Source: Methylosinus sp. PW1
GTDB lineage: Bacteria; Pseudomonadota; Alphaproteobacteria; Rhizobiales; Beijerinckiaceae
Reading direction: 5' to 3'
Length of the DNA: 64,000 bases
Assembly (NCBI RefSeq): GCF_000745215.1
Contig: NZ_JQNK01000008.1
Location: forward strand, 434,001-498,000
The position numbers were made by a program, and so were the translations under genes. Numbering within the stretch: the first letter of the stretch is position 1; each line of letters begins with the position of its first letter. The notes under the pieces were generated by a model that saw only the letters and a list, made by a program, of their open reading frames with translations, did not search any database and had not been told where the DNA came from. Shown piece by piece: positions 37,543-46,326 of the stretch.

Positions 37543-39525
37543 TTATGCCGCGCTGGTGTTTTGTGCGCGGGCAGCGGCTCGGTCAACGAGACGGTTCCAT
37601 CGGCTGCATTGTTTTTGCGGTACGTCTTTGTCGGGAATTTCGTAGAGGCAAAAGTGCCCGTTGTAGGAATGCCCGGTGACGAGGCCATGTTTGACCCAGC
37701 TCGTGAGGGTGGTCTCGTGGATATTCAGACGCGCCGCGGCTTCCTTCTTGGTCAGCATTCCCCGCTCTCTCAGTCGATCGTAACGGGGACGCAGTTTGTA
37801 TTCGTGAACGAGATAGGCAACCCGTTTGGGGGTGAAGCGGGCGTCGTGGCGCCCGCGGCGCGCAGCCTCGCCCGGGCGATATCCTTGCTGGTTGAGGAGT
37901 TCGGCGATCTCGGAATAGACGTGGTCGTCGAGCAGCTTGTCGACCAGTTCGACGATGCCGGGCTGTGTCTTGATCTGCTGGGCGGACGATTTCGGGCTCG
38001 AGGTCGTGAGCGTCTGGATTTTGCCGCCCTTGAACCGAACATGAACCTTGGTGGTTCCTTCCGCCTGTAGCTTGACGAGGGTGACGTCTTCGATGACGTG
38101 GGCGAGCAGCCGCTTGCGTTCTCGGTTTGGGGTATCGGGATCAGCCCAAAGCTTCTTGAAGTCCACCGTCATGGCGATGAGCCGCTTACGGATGGCGTCG
38201 TCAAGAACGAATTGATCGTGCTCGTGGGCGCGCTGGCGCTCCTCGCGGGCGTTGGCCAATATGCGGAGTTTGTCGTTCCACTCGCCTTCGAGCGTGTCGG
38301 CGACGAGGCGATTGTTGGGGTCGACCAGCATGAAGCGGCGCTGAGCGAGATCGGCTTCGGTTTGGGCGCGCTCGATCGCACGGCAACGCAACCGGTCGGC
38401 TTCCTCATGACGCGCCTGAATCTCCCTGCGCACTTCGAGCGCCAGTTCGACGGCCAACGGCGTCATCTCGTCGGCAATCAGCATGCCGACAGCTTGATCG
38501 ACGGGAGGTCCGGCGATCGACTGGCACGAGGGTTCGCCGCGATAGTTGTGGGGGCGATCGCAAACATACCACGCCTCCTGTCGGCCCCGCCGGGCGGCAT
38601 AGCGGACCCTAAAATGCCCGCCGCATCGACCACAGATGGCCCGTCCTTGCAGCAGCGCCGGGCCTTCTCTCGGAATTGACGTTCGCGCCGCGTCATAGCC
38701 ATGGCCGTTCGCCTTGAGAACCTTCAAGTTCTCCTGGTGCCGCTCCCAACTGATATAGCCGGGATGGGCGCCGGGAATGCGGGCCAGCCAATCGTCATCG
38801 TCTCTGGCGCGCACGGTTTTCTTGCCCTCGATCGTGCGCCGGAACTGTCGTCGGCCATAGGTGTAGGCGCCGGCGTAGCGCGGATTGGTTAGGACGCGCA
38901 TCGCCGTGGAAGCCGTCAGTGGCCGAAAGACCGTCTCGCTGTTGTGCAGGCGCGAGGGGAATAGAAGACCTTCCTTGCGAAAGGTCTTGACGGTCTGGGA
39001 CGCGGAGCCGACGCGCGAGAAGGTCTCGAAGAAATGAGCGATTGTCTCCCTGACCTGGAGGTCCGGATCCAGCGCCACGTTGCCGGAGAGGTCATAGACC
39101 AGCCCGGTCGGCAGCGGGCAGCGGAACTCGCCACGCTTCGCCTTGTTGAGGATACCGCCGCGCAGCCTCGCCTTGATGACATGGAGTTCGGCTTCGCTCA
39201 TCGTACCCTTCAAACCCAACAAAAGCCTGTCGTTGAAGCTAGCCGGATCGTAGACGCCATCCTCGTCGAGGATCAGGGTGTCGGCAAGGGCGCAGATCTC
39301 CAGCAGGCGCTGCCAATCGGCGTTGTTGCGCGCCAGACGGGAGACTTCCAGGCCCATCACGATTCCGGCGCGTCCCAGGCCGACATCGCTGACCAGTCGC
39401 TGGAATCCCTCGCGCCAAGCCGCCGATGCGCCGGACTCGCCCTGATCGTTGTCGATGACGATGATCTGCTCGTCGCGCCAACCCAGGGCGACAGCGCGTC
39501 CGCGCAGCGCATATTGCCGCTTGGC
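37543..39525 (-). pseudogene. Large serine recombinase lacking its catalytic N-terminus
   Basis: The open frame continues upstream of the GTG at 39360 to 39525, reading AKRQYALRGRAVALGW, IIVIDNDQGESGASAAWREG and GIVMGLEVSRLARNNADW (resolvase domain). It continues into the recombinase domain, a zinc ribbon (CGRCGGHFRVRY...CDRPHNYRGEPSC), a coiled coil and a C-terminal HTH. The segment with the nucleophilic serine (YxRxS, usually 20-30 residues earlier) is cut off exactly at the IS21 end. The remaining protein could bind but not cut DNA. Confidence 0.85.
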
Positions 39526-39607
39526 TGTAGATTTCCGTCGAGATTTGACCCGGGATTTCCATTGAGAAGTGACCCGGGTTGAAGATGGCTTGCGGCTCAG
39601 TCGGTCG

Positions 39608-40390
39608 TCAAGTTTTGGTCTTTTCCTTTGCAGGTTTGTCCGCCTTCGCCGAGCTGTCCTTGAACCGGAAGCTGTCGTTTCCAGTTTCGAGGATATGGCA
39701 GCGGTGAGTGAGGCGATCGAGCAGAGCCGTCGTCATCTTGGCGTCCCCGAAGACGGCGGCCCATTCGCCGAAGCTCAGATTCGTCGTGATGATGACGCTG
39801 GTTCGCTCGTAGAGCTTGCTCAGCAGATGGAACAGCAACGCCCCGCCGGAGCCGCTGAACGGCAGGTAGCCGAGCTCATCGAGGATGACGAGATCGGAAT
39901 GAACGAGCCGCGCCGCGACTTGGCCCGACTTGCCTTGGTGCTTTTCGGCTTCGAGCGCGTTTACGAGCTCGACGGTGGAGAAGAACCGCACACGCTTTCT
40001 GTGATGCTCGATCGCCTGGACGCCGATCGCTGTCGCCAGATGCGTCTTGCCCGTGCCAGGTCCCCCGACCAGGACGGCGTTATGCGCATCCTCGAGGAAC
40101 TCGCAGCGATGAAGCTGGCGCGCGAGCGCCTCGTTGACCTCACTGCTGGCGAAGTCGAAGCCGGCGAGATCGCGATAGTTCGGGAACCGCGCGGACTTGA
40201 GCTGGTAGGCGATCGATCTCACCTCCCGGTCGGCGGTTTCCGCCTTCAAGAGTTGCGACAGGATCGGCAGCGCGGCCTCGAAGGCCGGGGAGCCTTGCTC
40301 GGTCAGCTCGCTGACGGCTTGCGCCATGCCGTGCATTTTGAGACTGCGCAGCATGATGACGATGGCGCCGGCGGCGGGATTATGACGCAT
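39608..40390 (-). CDS. istB: IstB, IS21 helper ATPase
   Basis: 260 residues from the ATG at 40390, overlapping the istA stop by 11 nt. Walker [17 protein letters not shown], Walker [17 protein letters not shown] and the IstB-specific [20 protein letters not shown] are present. It forms the AAA+ oligomer that recruits IstA to target DNA. Confidence 0.92.
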   Translation of the reverse strand: MRHNPAAGAIVIMLRSLKMHGMAQAVSELTEQGSPAFEAALPILSQLLKAETADREVRSIAYQLKSARFPNYRDLAGFDFASSEVNEALARQLHRCEFLEDAHNAVLVGGPGTGKTHLATAIGVQAIEHHRKRVRFFSTVELVNALEAEKHQGKSGQVAARLVHSDLVILDELGYLPFSGSGGALLFHLLSKLYERTSVIITTNLSFGEWAAVFGDAKMTTALLDRLTHRCHILETGNDSFRFKDSSAKADKPAKEKTKT

Positions 40391-41909
40391 GGCGCGCCTC
40401 CCGACCCTTGCGCAGCGCGTCGTAACGCTCGACATTGGCCTGCGGCTCGGTGGTGAGCGTCAGCGCGTTGGGCGGTTTCACGGGCGGCGCGTCGACCGGC
40501 TTGCCGTCCACCAAGCGATGCAACAGGTTCAAGATGTGCGTCTTGGTCGGCGCGCCGGCCTCCAGCGCCAATTGGACGGCGGTCAGCACGGCCTGCTCGT
40601 CGTGCTGTAGGACCAGAGCCAAAATCTCGACCATCTCACGGTCGCCTCCCGGCTTCTCGAGCATGCGCTGTTGCAGCGTCCGTAAGGCGACCGGCAGTTC
40701 CGCGAAGGGCGCGCCATTGCGCAGCGCGCCCGGCTTGCGCTGGATGACGGAGAGATAATGCCGCCAGTCGTAGACCGTCACGCTCTTGTCGTCATGCGAC
40801 CGGGCGAAGACGCGGGCGTGCTCGCACACGATCTGCCCCTCGGCGGCGACGACGACGCGCTCAGGGTAGACCCGCACGCTGACGGGGCGATTGGCGAATG
40901 AAGCCGGCACGCTGTAGCGATTGCGGTCCAGATGGATCAGGCACGTCGGCGTGACCCGCTTGGTGTGTTCGACGAAGCCGTCGAATGGCCGCGGAGGCTG
41001 CATCAGTTGCGGAACCTCCTCGCGCCAAGCCTCCGCGATCGTCCCCGGCTGCGCGCTGTGCGGAATCTCGGCCCACAGCTCGCGGCATCGCGCCTCCAGC
41101 CAGTCGTTGAGCGCCGCCAGCGACGGAAAGCTCGGGATTGGCTGCCAGAGGCGATGACGAGCATCCTGAACGTTCTTCTCGATTTGCCCCTTTTCCCAGC
41201 CGGAGGCCGGATTGCAGAATGCGGCCTCGAACAGGAAGTGGCTGACCATCGCGGCGAAGCGGGCGTTGACCTGGCGTTCTTTGCCACGCCCGATCTTGTC
41301 GATCGCGGTGCGCATGTTGTCGTAGACGCCTCGCCGGGGCACGCCGCCCAGCACGCGGAAGGCGTGGTTGTGGGCGTCGAAGAGCATCTCATGCGTCTGC
41401 TGCGGGTAGGCGCGAAGGAAGAACGCACGGCTGTAGGAGAGCTTGAACTGGGCGACCTGCAACTTCGTCCGCTCGCCCGCGATGATCGCCCAATCCTCCG
41501 ACCAGTCGAACTGGAACGCCTCGCCGGGCAGAAACGTCAGCGGCACGAACGCGCCGCGCCCGCAGGTCTGCTGCTCCCGATGCCGCGCCGCCTTCCACTC
41601 GCGCGCGAACGCCGCCACGCGATTGTAGGAGCCGTCGTAGCCGAGGGCGACCAGATCCGCGTGCAACTGCTTGACCGTCCGCTTCTGCTTGCGCGATTTT
41701 GCGGCCTCCTGACGCAGCATGTGCGCCAGCTTGTCGGCGAACGGATCGAGCCGGCTCGGTCGATCGGGCGTGGCGAACCCCGGCTCCACGCTGTCCGAGC
41801 GCAGGTATTTGCGCACCGTATTGCGCGACAGCCCCGTGCGTCGCGCAATCTCCCGGATCGAAAACTCCTGCCGATATCGCCAGCGTCGGATGACGCTCAA
41901 TAACTCCAT
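40380..41909 (-). CDS. istA: IstA, IS21 transposase
   Basis: About 509 residues from ATG 41909 (GGAG 8 nt upstream); a GTG at 41933 is possible. The HTH is [20 protein letters not shown]. The catalytic residues fall in [20 protein letters not shown] and [13 protein letters not shown]. The C-terminal part contains the IstA beta-barrel. The pair is apparently complete. Confidence 0.92.
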   Translation of the reverse strand: MELLSVIRRWRYRQEFSIREIARRTGLSRNTVRKYLRSDSVEPGFATPDRPSRLDPFADKLAHMLRQEAAKSRKQKRTVKQLHADLVALGYDGSYNRVAAFAREWKAARHREQQTCGRGAFVPLTFLPGEAFQFDWSEDWAIIAGERTKLQVAQFKLSYSRAFFLRAYPQQTHEMLFDAHNHAFRVLGGVPRRGVYDNMRTAIDKIGRGKERQVNARFAAMVSHFLFEAAFCNPASGWEKGQIEKNVQDARHRLWQPIPSFPSLAALNDWLEARCRELWAEIPHSAQPGTIAEAWREEVPQLMQPPRPFDGFVEHTKRVTPTCLIHLDRNRYSVPASFANRPVSVRVYPERVVVAAEGQIVCEHARVFARSHDDKSVTVYDWRHYLSVIQRKPGALRNGAPFAELPVALRTLQQRMLEKPGGDREMVEILALVLQHDEQAVLTAVQLALEAGAPTKTHILNLLHRLVDGKPVDAPPVKPPNALTLTTEPQANVERYDALRKGREARHAS

Positions 41910-42021
41910 GTCGATCACTCCAAGGTCCCCCACGACGGTCGAGGGGGAAAGGTTCGAACATGGGTCAGTTCTCGGTGGAAAAACTCGTGCTGCCTGGGTC
42001 AGCTCTCAGTGGAAATCAACA

Positions 42022-42088
42022 GCGAGGCCTCATCCGGCGCTTTCTGCCTGGGGCGGGGCTATTCATGCTGATCGAGCTCGTCAAGTGA
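42022..42088 (+). pseudogene. Last 21 codons of an island gene cut by IS21
   Basis: From the IS21 end the frame reads RGLIRRFLPGAGLFMLIELV and K before a TGA at 42086, with a hydrophobic character. A GTG overlaps this stop, as gene starts do elsewhere in the island, so it is probably the tail of a truncated polysaccharide gene. Family unknown. Confidence 0.3.
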
Positions 42089-42159
42089 GCGAGCGTGAAG
42101 AGTTAGGAAACGGCGATCTGCTCCAGCACAGGTGCCGGCGCTTCATAAAGGAGGCGACG

Positions 42160-43284
42160 CTGAAACGTTTAGACTGCATCGTCGGGACGCGACCCAATTT
42201 CGTTAAGATCGCACCGATTATTAGAGCGCTGCTCAGGCGCGAAGGTTTCGCTGTTCGTCTCGTCCATACTGGGCAGCATTATGACGTCGCCTTGAACGCC
42301 GTCTTTTTCGATGAGCTCGGTATTCCAGATCCAGACGTGAATCTCGAAGTCGGCTCGGGCACGCACACCGAACAGACGGCGCGCATCATGCTGGCGCTCG
42401 AGTCCGTGCTGACGAACGACCGCCCAGACATGCTGATCGTGGTGGGCGATGTGAATTCGACGCTCGCCGCGACGCTCGTCGCGAGCAAGATGCTGATTCC
42501 CGTGGCGCACGTCGAGGCGGGCCTGCGCAGCAACGACCGCGCCATGCCGGAGGAAGTCAACCGGATCGTCACCGACTCCTTGTGCGATCTTCTGCTGACG
42601 ACCGAGCGTTCGGCTTCGGACAATCTGCTGCGCGAAGGCGCTCGGCCCGAACGGATCGGCTTCGTCGGCAATGTCATGATCGACACCCTGCACGCCTGCC
42701 TCGAACGTGCGGTCCCGGCCGGGCGGACCTTCGACGAGATCGGCGCGGGCGTCGTCGCTTCGCGTGCGGAAAAGAGCGGCTATGGCTTTGTGACCCTGCA
42801 CCGGCCGTCGAATGTCGATGACGAAGCGCAGTTGCGAGGGCTGATCGAAGCCCTCTGCGAGATTACGCACGCCATTCCATTGCTGTTCGCTGTCCATCCC
42901 AGAACAAGAGCGAAAATGGAAGCGGCCGGGCTGGGACGCCTTTTCGAGGACGGCCGCCTTCTGGCAACGCCGCCTTTAAGCTATCTGCGCTCGCTCGGCC
43001 TGATGCGCGAGGCGCGGCTCGTCATCACCGACAGCGGCGGCATACAGGAGGAGACAACGGCCCTGGGCGTGCCCTGCCTGACCGTGCGCGACAACACCGA
43101 ACGGCCAATCACCATTGCGGAGGGCACGAACACGCTCGTCGGAACCTCTCCGGCCGCTCTAAAAGAAGCTGCCGCCGACGTGCTGGTGAATGGTGGAAAA
43201 TGCGGGCGCGTTCCCGAGTTGTGGGATGGCAACGCGGCAGAGAGAATCGTCGACCATGTGAGAACATTTCTCGCTTTTCGATGA
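42160..43284 (+). CDS. wecB: Second non-hydrolysing UDP-GlcNAc 2-epimerase (WbpI/WecB-like)
   Basis: 374 residues. The conserved N-terminus KRLDCIVGTRPNFVKIAPII begins at a CTG preceded by AAAGGAGG at 5 nt, which I take as the start; a GTG at 42085 overlapping the upstream stop would add 25 untypical residues. VHTGQHYDVALN, AHVEAGLRSNDRAMPEEVNR, VTLHRPSNVDD and ITDSGGIQEE are the epimerase motifs. It is paralogous to the gene at 24807 and opens the right-hand operon. Confidence 0.88.
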   Translation: MKRLDCIVGTRPNFVKIAPIIRALLRREGFAVRLVHTGQHYDVALNAVFFDELGIPDPDVNLEVGSGTHTEQTARIMLALESVLTNDRPDMLIVVGDVNSTLAATLVASKMLIPVAHVEAGLRSNDRAMPEEVNRIVTDSLCDLLLTTERSASDNLLREGARPERIGFVGNVMIDTLHACLERAVPAGRTFDEIGAGVVASRAEKSGYGFVTLHRPSNVDDEAQLRGLIEALCEITHAIPLLFAVHPRTRAKMEAAGLGRLFEDGRLLATPPLSYLRSLGLMREARLVITDSGGIQEETTALGVPCLTVRDNTERPITIAEGTNTLVGTSPAALKEAAADVLVNGGKCGRVPELWDGNAAERIVDHVRTFLAFR

Positions 43285-43357
43285 CCGATCCGCGCCTGTG
43301 GTTGAAAAACCACGCCGGGGTTTTCGGGCGCGCCGAGGGACCGGAGCAGAATTCGTC

Positions 43358-44629
43358 ATGCGCATCCTCTTTTTTTCGCATTACTTTCCGCCGGAAGTGA
43401 ACGCCCCTGCCTCACGCACTTTCGAGCATTGCAGGCTTTGGGCGCAAGCAGGGCATGATGTGACCGTCGTCACCTGCGCGCCAAATCACCCAAGAGGCAA
43501 AATATATCCCGGCTACAAAAACAAGCTTTTCGACCTCGAGATGCTCGAGGGCGTGCAAATCGCGCGCGTGTGGACTTTCCCTGCCGCGAACGAAGGGTTC
43601 TTGCTTAGGATCCTGAACTATCTCTCGTATATGATTTTCGCGACTCTTGCAGTTGTCCGGCTCGAACGGCCGGACGTCATCATATCCACGTCTCCTCAAT
43701 TATTTTGCGGGCTGACGGGGCTTCTCGTCAAAGCGATCCGCGGGGCGCCGTGGGTTCTCGAAATCCGCGATCTTTGGCCTGAGAGCATCGTCACGGTCGG
43801 AGCTATGCGTAAAGGGGGCGCGATCCGATTTCTGGAGTGGCTGGGGTCGCTCGCCTACCGCAGTGCCGATCATATTGTATCCGTTACCGATTCATTCGTT
43901 ATGCATATCGCCGCGCGCGGTGGCGCCGGCAAAATCGACGTTATCAAGAACGGCGCCGACCTCGAGTTCTTCAAGCTTGGCGCGGGAAACAAGCAGTTTA
44001 AGGAAAAGCTCGGGTTCGAAGGACGTTTCGTCGCCGCCTATGTCGGCACGCACGGAATGGCGCATGCGCTTGAGACAGTCCTCGACGCAGCCGAGCGGCT
44101 TTCGAATGATCGTCGCATCGGTTTTCTGATGGTAGGCGACGGCGCAGAGCGAGCGCGTCTCCTCGCCCGCGCGGAGACAATGAAGCTCGAGAACCTGCGC
44201 ATAGTTGGGCAACTCCCGAAAACCGATATGCCCACCGTGTGGGCCGCGACGGACGTAAGTCTCATCCTTCTCAAGCACAGCGACCTTTTCAAGTCCGTCG
44301 TTCCTTCGAAAATGTTCGAGGCGATGGCGATGGGGCGTCCGATCGTGCTCGGCGTGAAGGGCGAGGCTTGCGCAATGCTAGAGGAAGCGGGCGCGGGAAT
44401 CGCGATTACGCCCGAGAGCGCCGAGGAACTGGCCGCGGCGGTCGTAAAGCTCGCCGACGACCCAGAGCTTGCCGCAAGGCTCGGCCGCCAGGGCAGCGAT
44501 TATGTGCGCGAGCATTACGACCGAACAAAACTTGCCCGAAATTACCTCGATCTTCTCGAAAGCGTCATTGCGAAATCAAGGATCCGAAAGCAGGAGGCAG
44601 GTTCGATCGAGGACGCCGCGTCGCGATGA
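43358..44629 (+). CDS. WbuB-family glycosyltransferase (GT4)
   Basis: 423 residues. ILFFSHYFPPEVNAPASRTF, PNHPRGKIYPGYKNKL and LEIRDLWPESIVTVGAMRKG are the N-terminal landmarks of WbuB-like fucosaminyl-type transferases. KMFEAMAMGRPIVLGVKGEA is the donor-binding motif. The ATG follows 70 bp of unassigned sequence. Its stop overlaps the next start (ATGA). Confidence 0.87.
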   Translation: MRILFFSHYFPPEVNAPASRTFEHCRLWAQAGHDVTVVTCAPNHPRGKIYPGYKNKLFDLEMLEGVQIARVWTFPAANEGFLLRILNYLSYMIFATLAVVRLERPDVIISTSPQLFCGLTGLLVKAIRGAPWVLEIRDLWPESIVTVGAMRKGGAIRFLEWLGSLAYRSADHIVSVTDSFVMHIAARGGAGKIDVIKNGADLEFFKLGAGNKQFKEKLGFEGRFVAAYVGTHGMAHALETVLDAAERLSNDRRIGFLMVGDGAERARLLARAETMKLENLRIVGQLPKTDMPTVWAATDVSLILLKHSDLFKSVVPSKMFEAMAMGRPIVLGVKGEACAMLEEAGAGIAITPESAEELAAAVVKLADDPELAARLGRQGSDYVREHYDRTKLARNYLDLLESVIAKSRIRKQEAGSIEDAASR

Positions 44630-46326
44630 ATGGCGCGAAGGCTTTTGCGCGGGTCAGTCGCGCCTTCCATTTTGGCAGGCATATGCCGCTCGGAAAACTC
44701 CTGCGGCGTCTCGAGCTCAATGCAAAACGCGCCCTGCGCGATCGAGCGTCCTTCGACTCCAAAGCGGGGTCCGTCCGTCGCTCCGTCGCTCCGCCGCTTC
44801 CGCTGTTCGCTGCGCGGATCCAACTTGGCCCCAGCGGGGTCGACGGCTTTTGCTTTGTCTTTCTCAACCGCAGCGTTGCCATGCCTCGTACCGGCATTGA
44901 CTGGACGGCGCCGGGGTCTGGAGCCGAGCATCAGCTCTGGCGCATGAATCTCCATTACATGGAGTATCTGGAGTGCGTCGATGATTGTTCATGGGTCGCG
45001 CTCGTCGAGAACTGGATCGCATCCAATCCGAGCGGTCGATCCGGCGCTTGGCGCGATAGTTGGAACAGCTACGCGCTGTCATTGCGCATTGTCGTCTGGC
45101 TGCAGCAGCTAGCGCGGCGCGCGGCGTGCATCGGGGAAGCTCCGCGTGAAGCGATAGAGGCAAGCGCGGCCGCTCAGCTCCGCTTTCTCGAAAATAATCT
45201 CGAAATTGATCTTGGCGGCAATCACTTGATCAAGAACATCAAGGCGCTGCTGTGGGCGTCGGCCTATTTCGCCGGACCCGAGGCCGCGCGCTGGCGCGCC
45301 AAAGGCCTACAGCTGCTCGAAAAAGAGCTTCCCGCCCAGATTCTTTCTGACGGCATGCACTACGAGCGCTCGGCGTCCTATCACTGTCAGGTTATCGCCG
45401 ACTTGCTCGAATGTCGTCATGCGCTCGGCGCAGATCCTTTGGGCGGCGCGTTGGACGACGCGCTCGCGCGCATGGCCCAGGTTGTGGCCGATCTTGCGCA
45501 TCCGGATGGCCATGTCGCGCTCTTCAACGACGCCGGGTTGAACATGGCCTATCAACCCGGAGAATGCCTCGACATCTTCGAGCGTATGTACAGCCGGCGA
45601 CCCGTCCCCCGCGCGGTTTTCGCCCTGTCGTGGGCCGGCTATTTCGGATTCAGAAGCGGCGACGATCTTTTCGTGGCCGATTGCGGTCGCATCGCCCCCG
45701 ACGATCTTCCCGCGCACGGCCACGGTGACGTGCTCTCCTTCGAGTGGTCTGTCGCCGGCAAGCGAATCATTGTCGATCAGGGCGTGTTCGAATATATCGC
45801 GGGCGAACGCCGTCAGGCCTCGCGTTCCGCGGCCAATCACAATACGCTCTGTCCCGAGGGCGCCGACCAAGCTGACTTTTTCGCGGCTTTTCGTTGCGGG
45901 CGACGGCCGAACGTCGAAGTGCGTTGCTGGGAACCCGGCGCGGAGGGGTTCGTTCTCGAAGGCGCGCACGACGGCTTCGCGCATCTCAAGGGCAGCCCGC
46001 GTCATGTGCGCCGTTTTGAGGTCTCCAGCAACGAAATCCTGATCCACGATCGAGTCGAGGGATCGACCGATCGGCGCGCGCGGATAAGCTTCCTTCTCCA
46101 TCCCTCGGTGCAGGCGAAGAAGACCGCGGAAGGGTTCGAGCTGCGAAGGGAAGGAGTTCGAGTCGCCCTCGTCGCTACTTTCGAATTCGACGCCGAAGCG
46201 GCTGTCTGGTGGCCGGACATGGGCCGCGAACAGGCGACCCTGCGCATGGTCGGTTATGTGCCGCAGGAGGAAAACGGGGGGAGCGTGTCGTTGAGAGTGA
46301 TTTCCAGAGGGGACGCAACCGAATGA
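44626..46326 (+). CDS. Heparinase II/III-like protein
   Basis: 566 residues. An (alpha/alpha) toroid with WRMNLHYMEYLECVDD and NSYALSLRIVVWLQQ is followed by GGNHLIKNIKALLWASAYF and LSDGMHYERSASYHCQVIAD (catalytic-type Tyr/His). The C-terminal beta-sheet domain has LPAHGHGDVLSFEWSVAGKR. Such proteins cleave uronic-acid-containing polysaccharide and often sit in surface polysaccharide clusters beside the two-domain oxidoreductase, as here (ATGA overlap). No signal peptide is obvious. Confidence 0.88.
   Translation: MNGAKAFARVSRAFHFGRHMPLGKLLRRLELNAKRALRDRASFDSKAGSVRRSVAPPLPLFAARIQLGPSGVDGFCFVFLNRSVAMPRTGIDWTAPGSGAEHQLWRMNLHYMEYLECVDDCSWVALVENWIASNPSGRSGAWRDSWNSYALSLRIVVWLQQLARRAACIGEAPREAIEASAAAQLRFLENNLEIDLGGNHLIKNIKALLWASAYFAGPEAARWRAKGLQLLEKELPAQILSDGMHYERSASYHCQVIADLLECRHALGADPLGGALDDALARMAQVVADLAHPDGHVALFNDAGLNMAYQPGECLDIFERMYSRRPVPRAVFALSWAGYFGFRSGDDLFVADCGRIAPDDLPAHGHGDVLSFEWSVAGKRIIVDQGVFEYIAGERRQASRSAANHNTLCPEGADQADFFAAFRCGRRPNVEVRCWEPGAEGFVLEGAHDGFAHLKGSPRHVRRFEVSSNEILIHDRVEGSTDRRARISFLLHPSVQAKKTAEGFELRREGVRVALVATFEFDAEAAVWWPDMGREQATLRMVGYVPQEENGGSVSLRVISRGDATE

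Larger units (their letters stand above)
39526..42021. mobile_element. IS21-family element
   Basis: The termini TGTAGATTTCC (39526) and GGAAATCAACA (ending 42021) are inverted repeats. Inside each end are further repeats of GGGTCAnnTCTCnnTGGAAA type, the multiple transposase sites of IS21. It contains istA and istB. The flanking bases TTGGC and GCGAG do not match, so no target duplication is seen. Confidence 0.9.
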
